This document shows positions 1 to 6,030 of a stretch of DNA of 10,581 nt, piece after piece (position 1 is the stretch's first letter; each line of letters begins with the position of its first letter). Where the stretch lies: positions 1 through 10,581 of the forward strand of contig WFPU01000263.1 in the NCBI GenBank assembly GCA_015487435.1, read 5' to 3'. The stretch comes from Sulfurimonas sp. (GTDB lineage Bacteria; Campylobacterota; Campylobacteria; Campylobacterales; Sulfurimonadaceae). The position numbers and the translations under genes were made by a program. Under the pieces are notes generated by a model. The model saw only the letters and a list, made by a program, of their open reading frames with translations, was not told the DNA's origin and ran no database searches.

Positions 1-7
1 ATCCCAT
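1..7 (-). CDS. tatA: 5' end of a gene, probably tatA (twin-arginine translocase subunit), cut by the window edge
   Basis: Only the start codon ATG (7-5), one Gly codon and one base of the next codon are present. An AAGGAA ribosome binding site at 15-20 sits seven bases upstream, which makes this a credible gene start. The assignment to tatA is inference. In Campylobacter jejuni the gene after gmk is tatA as I recall, and TatA proteins of this group commonly begin Met-Gly. The gap to gmk (8-93) holds a TATACT box on the minus strand at 44-49 preceded by a run of eight A, a possible weak promoter. No convincing terminator follows gmk, so read-through is likely. The product itself cannot be confirmed from two codons. 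Confidence 0.5.
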
Positions 8-93
8 AGTATATTTCCTTGTTTAAAAAATTTAAATTTTACTAGTATATCTTTTTTTTGCTGTAACTTCACTTATCAGATAAAATTATGTTT

Positions 94-717
94 TTAATCT
101 ATATCTTCCCATTTGTAAACAAACTCATTTATCTCATTTCCTGAGATTTTTAATCTTGCTGCTTTGGCAATATATCTTAATGTATCAGCAGCAACTTCAA
201 GATTATCATTAACTATTAAATAATCATACTCACAAATACGCTGTATCTCTTTTTTTGCCATTTCAATTCTACGATCTATAACTTTTTGTGAGTCAGTTTT
301 ACGAGTTTCTAAACGATGTTTTAACTCCGATAATGTTGGTGGAGATATAAAAACTGAAGTGGTAATATCCCCTAATCTGTTTGTAACAACAGAATTACCT
401 TGAACATCAATATCAAATATAACTAATTTACCAGCTTTTAAAGCATCTTTTACTGGTTTTATTGATGTTCCATAATAGTTTCCATGAACATGAGCATACT
501 CTAAAAACATATCATCTTCAATATCTTTTTTAAACTCTTCTTCACTTACAAAATGATAGTGAATTCCATTTGTTTCACCTTCTCGAATCGGGCGAGTTGT
601 TGTAGATATTGAAAAATAGCATTTACCTATATCTTGAATTATTTCATTTAGTAGTGTACTTTTTCCAGCACCACTTGGACCCGACAATACTAATATAGCC
701 CCTGAATTATTATTCAC
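94..717 (-). CDS. gmk: Guanylate kinase
   Basis: Phosphorylates GMP (and dGMP) to the diphosphate with ATP in the cytoplasm, an essential step of guanine nucleotide supply. The 207 residues are the usual length. The P-loop GPSGAGKST is at residues 13-21. The GMP-binding segment runs from about 38 to 56 (TTTR with Arg42 and Arg45, GE at 47-48, Tyr54). The EYAHVHGNYYGT block is at 73-84, IDVQG at 103-107, and the Arg-rich lid follows (LETRKTDSQ, then IDRRIEMA). The start is a GTG at 717-715, chosen because an AGGAAG ribosome binding site lies seven bases upstream, inside the end of the preceding gene. Only two bases separate the two genes, so they are very likely cotranscribed. Nothing is missing from the active site. 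Confidence 0.97.
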   Translation of the reverse strand: MNNNSGAILVLSGPSGAGKSTLLNEIIQDIGKCYFSISTTTRPIREGETNGIHYHFVSEEEFKKDIEDDMFLEYAHVHGNYYGTSIKPVKDALKAGKLVIFDIDVQGNSVVTNRLGDITTSVFISPPTLSELKHRLETRKTDSQKVIDRRIEMAKKEIQRICEYDYLIVNDNLEVAADTLRYIAKAARLKISGNEINEFVYKWEDID

Positions 718-719
718 TT

Positions 720-2165
720 TTAGCTTCCTAGCTCAATATTAATATTTATCTTCATCCCCTTCATCGCTGCGGCTACATCTTCGTTTGTTAAAGCTTCTAA
801 TAATTTTTTTAATTTTTCTACTCCGTCATTGTCTGAAGTTATTTCAGTTGATGTTGAGATATTTGCATCTAAGTTTTTCTCTTTTGCTTGAGACTCTAAA
901 CTGAGCTCTTCGAGCTCATTAACTTCTGTACTTTGGCTAGATTCACTTGAACTATCTTCAGTTACTGCTTCACCAATAGCTAATTTTAAATCATTTGTAG
1001 TTAAAGAATCAAAATCATCTAAACTAACTTCACTCTCTAAGTCTTCTTGAGTCAGCTCTTCTTCGGCAGATTCTATCTGCTCTTCTATATCATTTAGGCT
1101 TAATTCTTCATTTTGTGATTCTTCTAACTCTTGGTTACTAAACTCTTCTAGTTCGTCAATTTCTGTGCTTTTGCTGGGTTCAGTTAAACTATCTAAATTT
1201 ACTTCCTCTAATTCTTCTTCGTTTAATTCAAGTTCTTCAGATTCTAATTCATCTAGATTTACTTCTTCATCTTCTAATTCATCTACTTCAACATTTTTTT
1301 CATCGATGTTTAAATCTTCATCATCCAGCTCTAATTCACCAGATGCTTGGTTACTGAACTCTTCGAGTTCGTCAAGTTCTGTATCATCATTAGCTTCATT
1401 TAAACCATCTGAAGTCGCCTCTAGTAACTCTTGTACCTCTTGTAAATCGTCTTTATCAAGAACTGAATCAACAGTTTCATCTAAGTTAAAATCATCCATA
1501 TTTTCTAAATCGTCTTCATCTAGTAATATATTATCCTCTTCTAAGTCTTCTAAGCTTAACTCTTCACTGTCTAGTTCGTCTAAGCTTAATTCATCGTTTT
1601 CAGGTTCTTCTACTTCTTCTATCTCTTGATCGCTAAACTCTTCAAGCTCATCGACTTTCACACCTTCGCTAGATTCAGTTAAGATATCTGAATCTACTTC
1701 TTCAAAGCTTTCAACTTCATCACTCTTTTCGTCACTATTTAACTCTTCTTCATTCACTTGTGAGTCTTCTAATTCTTGGTTACTAAACTCTTCGAGTTGT
1801 TCATCAACTTTTGTACTTTCACTAGATTCAATTGAGCTGTCTAAATCTATTTCTTTAGAAAGTTGTAAGAACTTTTCAACCAAATCTGTTGGCAAAAAAG
1901 GTTTTCTTAATATTGATGAAAAACCATCTATAATTTCAGAATTTTTTGAGCATATATACAACGATTTAGTATATTGAACTTTCTCTTTTAACTCTTGCAT
2001 AACCTCATCACTATATAGTGTATCATCTATCACTAATAAATCACATGAGTCTATATTTATCTCATCTAAAGTAGTAGCTGCTTCCAAATCATCTGAAGTT
2101 TTTTGCGCACTAAGAGTTACAAGCTTATTTACAACTGGGTTATCATTTAAGAGTAAAATTTTCAA
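720..2165 (-). CDS. Receiver-like domain protein with a long, repetitive, highly acidic tail (Cj1178c-type)
   Basis: 481 residues in three parts. Residues 1-105 look like a response-regulator receiver domain: Asp8 in the acidic pocket, Asp47/Asp48 after a hydrophobic strand (LLVIDD) where the phosphorylated Asp sits, Ser73 in the Thr/Ser switch position and Lys88-Pro89 (RKPF) as the conserved Lys. Residues 108 to about 440 are low-complexity and dominated by Glu, Asp, Ser and Leu, with five copies of a DELEEFSNQ-like unit. Residues 447-481 form a less acidic, helix-prone end containing KLKKLLEALTNEDV. The start is TTG at 2165-2163, with AAGGAA five bases upstream; no better start is visible. 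C. jejuni has a 'highly acidic protein' gene in the same fliR-gmk position, to my recollection, so this is a conserved lineage gene of unknown role. A scaffold or phospho-responsive partner role is speculation. Confidence 0.8.
   Translation of the reverse strand: MKILLLNDNPVVNKLVTLSAQKTSDDLEAATTLDEINIDSCDLLVIDDTLYSDEVMQELKEKVQYTKSLYICSKNSEIIDGFSSILRKPFLPTDLVEKFLQLSKEIDLDSSIESSESTKVDEQLEEFSNQELEDSQVNEEELNSDEKSDEVESFEEVDSDILTESSEGVKVDELEEFSDQEIEEVEEPENDELSLDELDSEELSLEDLEEDNILLDEDDLENMDDFNLDETVDSVLDKDDLQEVQELLEATSDGLNEANDDTELDELEEFSNQASGELELDDEDLNIDEKNVEVDELEDEEVNLDELESEELELNEEELEEVNLDSLTEPSKSTEIDELEEFSNQELEESQNEELSLNDIEEQIESAEEELTQEDLESEVSLDDFDSLTTNDLKLAIGEAVTEDSSSESSQSTEVNELEELSLESQAKEKNLDANISTSTEITSDNDGVEKLKKLLEALTNEDVAAAMKGMKININIELGS
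894..1832 (-). repeat. Five degenerate coding repeats inside the acidic-protein gene
   Basis: A DNA block, on the plus strand near ttggttactaaactcttcga, recurs at about 894-930, 1119-1175, 1346-1386, 1622-1675 and 1762-1832. It encodes [V/I/L]-[D/N]-E-L-E-E-F-S-[N/D]-Q, usually preceded by a Ser-rich ESS.ST stretch. Spacing between copies is irregular (roughly 150-280 bases). The copies at 1131 and 1776 agree almost base for base over more than 20 bases, which suggests recent duplication or recombination between copies rather than protein-level similarity alone. Copy number is a likely point of strain variation. Confidence 0.8.
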
Positions 2166-2183
2166 GATATTTCCTTTGTGTAT

Positions 2184-2192
2184 ATTGTATCA
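2184..2192 (-). promoter_or_regulatory. Possible extended -10 promoter for the acidic-protein gene
   Basis: Between the fliR stop and the TTG start, the minus strand reads nine T, then GATACAAT. TGATACAAT matches an extended -10 element (TGnTAtAAT). A T-rich tract just upstream of the -10 is typical of sigma-70 promoters in Campylobacterota. Transcription from here would leave a leader of about 15 bases containing the ribosome binding site. There is no experimental support, and the gene can also be read from the upstream operon. Confidence 0.4.
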
Positions 2193-2200
2193 AAAAAAAA

Positions 2201-2965
2201 CTAAAAAAACATCTCTAGATAATTAAAAGCATCTAGCATCTGCATCTTTAGTATTAACATTGTAGATGCAAATGTAGCTATTAATACAACAAACGCCACT
2301 CCAATTTTAATGGGAAAACCAATTACGAGTAAATTAAATTGAGGCATTGTTTTCATAAGCATTCCAAATATAATATCTTGTAAAAATGTTAATGCAACAA
2401 TTGGAAAAGCTATCATGAAACCAACTAAAAACATCTGAGCAGTAGCATATATAATATAATTAAATAAGTTTTCTTGCATAATAAAACCGCCAAGAGGTAT
2501 TGTAGAAAGTGAATCACTTATAAATATTAAAATCCAGTGATGCATGTCTATAGAAAATAAAACCATCAAAGCCATAAGTGATAAAAATTGTGAAATTATT
2601 GGCATACTTACACCAGATTGAGGGTCAATTGCACTAGCCAAGGAAAAACCCATCATAAAAGATATTAAGCCACCTGCAAAAGTTATTACATTAAAAGCAA
2701 CTTGTAAAATTACCCCTATTACTAAACCAAATAATAGTTCACTTAAAATTGCTATAAATATACTTGGAATAGTTATGGGAATATCTAATGGTGGCATAGA
2801 TGAATAAAACACAATTGTAAAAAAGAATGCCATTGCCGCTTTTATACTGTTTGGTATACTTTTGTGAGAGAAAATTGGGGTTGCTATAAATAATGCTCCA
2901 AAACGAAAGAACAAAAGTATAAAACCAACTACATAAGACTGTGTAAATACTTCAGCCCAAGCCAT
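2201..2965 (-). CDS. fliR: Flagellar biosynthesis protein FliR
   Basis: Inner-membrane component of the flagellar type III export gate, working with FliP and FliQ at the base of the flagellum. The 254 residues are the normal length and form about six hydrophobic segments. Family hallmarks are visible: an early RFGALFIATPIFS stretch, Asn-Ser-Ile-Lys-Ala near residues 39-43, the central AGGLISFMMGFSLASAIDP stretch followed by a Ser-Gly, then D-M-H-H, and near the C-terminus K-T-M-P-Q-x-N followed by GFPIKI. The start is ATG at 2965-2963. Only a weak GTGAG ribosome binding site precedes it, so translation may be coupled to the tiny ORF that ends three bases upstream. It lies between an ABC ATPase gene and the acidic-protein gene, unlinked to other flagellar genes here. 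Confidence 0.95.
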   Translation of the reverse strand: MAWAEVFTQSYVVGFILLFFRFGALFIATPIFSHKSIPNSIKAAMAFFFTIVFYSSMPPLDIPITIPSIFIAILSELLFGLVIGVILQVAFNVITFAGGLISFMMGFSLASAIDPQSGVSMPIISQFLSLMALMVLFSIDMHHWILIFISDSLSTIPLGGFIMQENLFNYIIYATAQMFLVGFMIAFPIVALTFLQDIIFGMLMKTMPQFNLLVIGFPIKIGVAFVVLIATFASTMLILKMQMLDAFNYLEMFF

Positions 2966-2968
2966 TAT

Positions 2969-3040
2969 TTACTCACATAATCTGAACAAGTCCAGTTTAT
3001 GTTCAGACACTGAAGCTACGCTTTTAGCAAGATATTTCAT
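2969..3040 (-). CDS. Micro-ORF of 23 codons between the ABC ATPase gene and fliR (possible leader peptide)
   Basis: The predicted peptide is MKYLAKSVASVSEHKLDLFR followed by LCE. Its ATG overlaps the ATPase stop as ATGA (frame shift of one), an AAGG ribosome binding site lies eight bases upstream, and its TAA stop falls three bases before the fliR ATG. It therefore fills the whole gap exactly. I recognise no family. It could be a real small protein, a leader peptide that couples translation from the ATPase gene to fliR, or chance in a 71-base gap. It also contains an inverted repeat (2981-3007). Confidence 0.35.
   Translation of the reverse strand: MKYLAKSVASVSEHKLDLFRLCE
2981..3007 (-). promoter_or_regulatory. 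Inverted repeat / RNA hairpin 16 bases upstream of fliR
   Basis: TCTGAACA (2981-2988) and TGTTCAGA (3000-3007) are perfect 8-base complements around an 11-base loop. In the transcript this hairpin lies inside the 23-codon micro-ORF, just before the weak fliR ribosome binding site. There is no U-run after it, so it is not a classical terminator. Ribosome passage through the micro-ORF would melt it, which would allow translational coupling. That role is inference. Confidence 0.5.
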
Positions 3041-3681
3041 TTTATAGGCCTTAACTCTTTATCTTCAAGACAATAAACTTTATCACAATCCATTGCGAAC
3101 TCTTCATTGTGTGTAACTAAAATCATACCTGCATTATACTCTTTTAAATATTCAAAAAGAATTTTTTTAACTTCTTTGCTTGTTATATTATCAAGGTTAC
3201 CTGTTGGTTCATCCACAAATAATATTTTAGGCTTTTTTGTCAAAACTCTTGCTATTGAGAGTCGCTGTTGTTGTCCACCTGAGAGTTGTGTTACTTTTTG
3301 CTCTTTAGTTTCATAAATATTTAATCTCTTTAAAAGTTCATCATCAATACTTTGATTTGAAAGCATTGCTGCTACTTCTAAGTTTTCTTTAGAAGAAAAA
3401 CCTTTAAAAAGATAATGTTGTTGAAATACTAAACCTAAATCATCTCTTTTAATTTTAGAGAGTTCTTTATTTTTCATAGTAGATATATCTTTACCAAACA
3501 AAGATACACTACCCTCATTTGGGGTTAATAACGTTGATAAAATATGAAGTAATGTAGATTTACCGCTACCACTTAAGCCAATAATAGCGATACTTTCTTG
3601 GGCTTTTAATTCAAAAGACACATCATGAAATAAGTTTGTCTCAAAGGTGTGGGATAGTTTATTTGCGGTTAGTAAGTTCAT
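3037..3681 (-). CDS. ABC transporter ATP-binding protein, LolD/MacB type
   Basis: Cytoplasmic ATPase subunit of 214 residues, the usual size for this subfamily. Walker A GLSGSGKST is at 35-43, the Q-loop Gln at 87, the signature LSGGQQQR at 133-140, Walker B ILFVDEPTGNLD at 153-164 and the switch His at 191 (VTHNEE). The DEPTGNLD form is typical of the LolD/FtsE/MacB group, which work with a lipoprotein-releasing or efflux type permease. No permease gene is adjacent, so the partner must be elsewhere. The start is ATG at 3681-3679. A reading frame continues upstream to 3825 but overlaps tsf by over 100 bases with unrelated Leu/Lys-rich residues, so it is not used. The gene starts 16 bases after the tsf stop, with the junction inside a hairpin. 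It corresponds in position to C. jejuni Cj1180c. Confidence 0.93.
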   Translation of the reverse strand: MNLLTANKLSHTFETNLFHDVSFELKAQESIAIIGLSGSGKSTLLHILSTLLTPNEGSVSLFGKDISTMKNKELSKIKRDDLGLVFQQHYLFKGFSSKENLEVAAMLSNQSIDDELLKRLNIYETKEQKVTQLSGGQQQRLSIARVLTKKPKILFVDEPTGNLDNITSKEVKKILFEYLKEYNAGMILVTHNEEFAMDCDKVYCLEDKELRPIK

Positions 3682-3705
3682 GGGTAAGGAGTGATCCTTA
3701 TCCCA
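3681..3705 (-). promoter_or_regulatory. Hairpin spanning the tsf stop codon and the ABC ATPase start
   Basis: On the plus strand TGGGTAAGGA (3681-3690), loop GTGA, TCCTTA-T-CCCA (3695-3705) forms a 10-bp stem with one bulged base. In the mRNA it contains the tsf TAA stop, the only AAGGA ribosome-binding-like sequence and the first base of the ATPase ATG. Ribosomes finishing tsf would open it, so it could couple ATPase translation to tsf. No U-run follows, which argues against a terminator. Confidence 0.5.
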
Positions 3706-4747
3706 TTTGTGCAGCAACTTCTGCGGCGAAATCATCTTCTTTTTTCTCAATTCCTTCACCAACTTCAAGGCGAACAAATTCAGTAATAGAAGCAGTACCA
3801 CCAAGAGACGCAGCAGCAGCTTCAACAGCCCCTGCTACAGTTTTTTTATCATCTAGTACATACTGTTGGTCTAAAAGAGCTTGTTCTTGATCAAGCATTG
3901 TGTTATCAAGAATAAAACGAGCTATTTGACCCGGAACTATTTTATCCCAAATTTTTTCAGGTTTCCCCTGCTCTTTAAGTGTAGCTTTGATATCTTTTTC
4001 AGCTTGAGCCATTACAGCATCTGTAAGTTGCATCATAGAGATATACTTAGGTACATTCTTAAGGGGCTTTTTAAGACGAGATAACTCTTCATTTTCTTTC
4101 TTAAGTGCTTCTATACGACCTTTAGTCTCACTCTCAACATATTCAGCATCAAAATCTTTATAGCTTAATGTAGTAGGTTTCATAGCAGATGCATGCATAG
4201 CTACTTGCTTAAGCATATCTCTCATACCCTCAGCAGTTTTTGCTGAATCACACTCAGCTTTAATGATAACTGCTATACGATTGTTTGAATGGATATAACC
4301 ATTAAGAGCCTCTGTTTCACTTGCTGTTAATGTAGCAAAACGGCGAAGTTCTATCTTTTCACCAATTTTTGCAACTTCAGAAGCAAACTTTTCACCAAAT
4401 GCAGAGTTATTAAATGCCTCTACATCAGCAGGTTGATTATCATAAATCTCTTGTGCAGAGTCTTTTACAAGATTTTGGAAACCTTCATTTTGTGCAACGA
4501 AGTCAGTCTCAGAGTTAATCTCTATAACTGTTGCTTTTGAGAAGTCATTAGCGATTACCATACCAGCAAGACCTTCAGCTGCAACTCTATCAGCTTTTTT
4601 AGCTGCCTTTGAGATACCACGCTCTTTTAACCACTCAGTTGCTTTTGACATATCTCCATCATTTTCAACTAGAGCTTTTTTACAATCCATCATTGGCGCA
4701 TCAGTAGCTGCGCGTAATTCTTTTACTTGTGCTGCTGTAACTGCCAT
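3698..4747 (-). CDS. tsf: Translation elongation factor Ts
   Basis: Guanine nucleotide exchange factor that recycles EF-Tu from GDP to GTP form. The 349 residues are longer than E. coli EF-Ts (about 283), as is normal for Campylobacterota, because of a longer central/C-terminal region that includes a charged helical stretch near KKENEELSRLKK. The N-terminal UBA-like helix region is clear (VKELRAATDAPMMDCKKAL, residues 8-26). The conserved TDFVAQNEGF motif that inserts near the EF-Tu magnesium site is at 81-90. The start ATG is two bases after the rpsB stop, with GAGGAAG inside the end of rpsB as ribosome binding site. The rpsB-tsf pairing is nearly universal in bacteria. Confidence 0.98.
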   Translation of the reverse strand: MAVTAAQVKELRAATDAPMMDCKKALVENDGDMSKATEWLKERGISKAAKKADRVAAEGLAGMVIANDFSKATVIEINSETDFVAQNEGFQNLVKDSAQEIYDNQPADVEAFNNSAFGEKFASEVAKIGEKIELRRFATLTASETEALNGYIHSNNRIAVIIKAECDSAKTAEGMRDMLKQVAMHASAMKPTTLSYKDFDAEYVESETKGRIEALKKENEELSRLKKPLKNVPKYISMMQLTDAVMAQAEKDIKATLKEQGKPEKIWDKIVPGQIARFILDNTMLDQEQALLDQQYVLDDKKTVAGAVEAAAASLGGTASITEFVRLEVGEGIEKKEDDFAAEVAAQMG

Positions 4748-4749
4748 GA

Positions 4750-5532
4750 TTATGCTTCCTCAGTAGAAGTGGTAACTTCTGTTTCTTTAACTTCTGTAGC
4801 TGTTTCAGAATCAGTAGTACTCTCTTCAATTACTTCTTCTTCAGCAGGAGCATCTCTAAGAGCTTTACCCTCATTAATAGCAGCAGCCATCTCTTTACAA
4901 AAAAGTTGGATAGAACGGATAGCATCATCATTACCAGGAATTGGATAATCGATGAAATCAGGATCACAGTTTGTATCTAATGGAGCTACAACTTTGATTC
5001 CTAGTCTGTTAGCTTCTAAAACTGCTGTATGTTCTTTAACTGCATCTATTACGAACATTAGATCTGGAAGAACTTTCATATGTCTAATTCCACCAAAATA
5101 CATCTCTAGCTTTTGTTTTTGACGAGTAAGCATTAATGCTTCTTTTTTAGTTAAAAGATCAATTTGACCATTTTCTTGCATATCTTCAATAACATCAAGT
5201 TTACGAATTGATTTTTGAATAGTTGGGAAGTTTGTAAGCATACCACCTAACCATCTATTATCTACATATGGCATATTACAAGAGATTGCAGCATCACGAA
5301 CAGATACACGAGCTTGTTTTTTAGTACCAACAAATAATACAGTTTTACCTTCAGCAGCAGCATCTAAAACAATTTGATAGGTGTTACGAAAATAACGAAG
5401 AGTTTTTTGTAAATCTATAATATAGATATTTTTACGAACACCAAAGATATACTTTTTCATTTTTGGGTTCCAACGACGAGTTTGGTGTCCGAAGTGTACA
5501 CCACATTCTAATAGGTCTTTCATAGTTACCAT
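4750..5532 (-). CDS. rpsB: 30S ribosomal protein S2
   Basis: Structural protein of the small ribosomal subunit. The family N-terminus MKDLLECGVHFGHQTRRWNP (4-23) is followed by KMKKYIFGVRKNIYIIDLQK, then the FVGTKKQA block near 68-75, DNRWLGGMLTNF and DTNCDPDFIDYPIPGNDDAI. The last 30 or so residues are a Glu/Thr/Ser-rich acidic tail. The start is the first ATG (5532-5530), because AAAGGA lies six bases upstream of it; the ATG three codons later would be too far. First gene of the rpsB-tsf operon, preceded by a long structured leader or spacer. Confidence 0.98.
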   Translation of the reverse strand: MVTMKDLLECGVHFGHQTRRWNPKMKKYIFGVRKNIYIIDLQKTLRYFRNTYQIVLDAAAEGKTVLFVGTKKQARVSVRDAAISCNMPYVDNRWLGGMLTNFPTIQKSIRKLDVIEDMQENGQIDLLTKKEALMLTRQKQKLEMYFGGIRHMKVLPDLMFVIDAVKEHTAVLEANRLGIKVVAPLDTNCDPDFIDYPIPGNDDAIRSIQLFCKEMAAAINEGKALRDAPAEEEVIEESTTDSETATEVKETEVTTSTEEA

Positions 5533-5684
5533 TTAAGGTCCTTTAAGGGCTTTGCTTAGCCAGAAATTTGTTAGTTTTACTTTGAAAATGTCGAACAATA
5601 TTCTCTAAAAATAGAGATTTGCACCAACTTTTGACATAATCTGTTAATGTTTCCTTGTATCTTTTATAGAAGAAAAATCCGCGA

Positions 5685-5690
5685 AGTATA
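5685..5690 (-). promoter_or_regulatory. Candidate -10 box of an rpsB promoter
   Basis: The minus strand reads CAGTATACTTCGCG with TATACT at 5690-5685, about 150 bases before the rpsB start. The upstream bases are A/T-rich without a good -35, as is usual in this lineage. A second candidate, TATAAA at 5663-5668 after a T-rich stretch, is nearly as good. The choice is a guess from sequence alone. Confidence 0.3.
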
Positions 5691-5719
5691 CTGAATGTAT
5701 GTTTAAATGAAGCTTTTGT

Positions 5720-5748
5720 GCGTTGCTAAGTTGGGATCTTAACAACGC
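5720..5748 (-). ncRNA. Strong 11-bp RNA hairpin upstream of rpsB
   Basis: In the minus-strand transcript GCGUUGUUAAG and CUUAGCAACGC pair over 11 bp around a 7-base loop (AUCCCAA). One pair is U-G, which would be a C-A mismatch if the other strand were the RNA, so the structure favours minus-strand transcription. The bases after it (ACAAAAGC) contain no U-run, so it does not look like a terminator. It may be part of a longer structured RNA or the rpsB upstream region. Confidence 0.5.
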
Positions 5749-5944
5749 TGTAAAAAAGGAAGAATCCAAAGTTAACAAACAAAAAAATGTAACTTGCAGT
5801 TTGTCTCCAAGGATTTATCTTACTGATGAAGTATTACGTTAGTTTTTCTCATCAGATTGTTGTATATTATGTGAGTAGATTTTACTTATATTGCTCAATG
5901 ATACCCCCTCTAAAGAATTCTTTTTGTATTTAAACAAAAACACT

Positions 5945-6030
5945 AGACCACCTTTGCTTAGGTAACTCGGCTTTCTCTGAATATAGAGACCCATAAGCTT
6001 TCCGTCCTATTTTCACAAATAGTTTGGTCT
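5945..6030 (-). ncRNA. Structured RNA resembling a c-di-GMP-I (GEMM) riboswitch aptamer; variant or related element
   Basis: The transcript is closed by AGACCA (6030-6025) pairing with UGGUCU (5950-5945). Inside, CAAAC is followed by hairpin CUAUUU-GUGA-AAAUAG (6022-6007) with a GNRA loop, then GGACGGAAAGC (6007-5997), a hairpin UCUCU-AUAUUC-AGAGA (5989-5974) and AGCCGAGUUACC ending at 5961. GEMM-I cores, as I remember them, read GGGCAAACC, a GAAA-capped hairpin, GGGACGCAAAGC, a second hairpin, then GCCGGGUUACC, so order and spacing match closely. Differences are C for G just before CAAAC, G for C in GACGC, and about ten extra bases before the closing stem. The segments UAUGG (5995-5991) and CCUAAG (5962-5957) also match both halves of an 11-base tetraloop receptor. 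If it is a riboswitch, the controlled gene is unclear, with rpsB some 400 bases on. Confidence 0.5.

Noticed and set aside
1165..1629. 154-codon Ser-rich open frame on the plus strand
   Set aside because: It is the complement of the acidic Glu/Asp codons of the receiver-tail gene; a pure Ser/Lys low-complexity product with no ribosome binding site or family.
3682..3825. Upstream extension of the ABC ATPase frame by 48 codons
   Set aside because: It runs inside tsf in another frame, gives a Leu/Lys-rich stretch with no family match, and the ATG at 3681 fits the normal length of the ATPase.
3107..4084. Plus-strand open frames opposite the ABC ATPase and tsf genes (including 3107-3316, 3636-3890, 3881-4084)
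   Set aside because: All are antisense to well-supported genes, composition follows the complementary codons, and none has a recognisable domain.
4727..4948. 73-codon plus-strand frame across the tsf-rpsB junction
   Set aside because: Ser/Ala-rich antisense of the acidic tail of S2; no support.
5640..5672. Ten-codon frame starting with the ATG of the CAGATTATGTCAAAAG segment before rpsB
   Set aside because: The AAGGAA upstream is too far (about 13 bases) and the peptide is only ten residues; likely chance.
5823..5855. CTGATGA ... possible hammerhead ribozyme core
   Set aside because: CUGAUGA is present on both strands because of the inverted repeat, but the GAAA core strand and three-stem arrangement do not line up.
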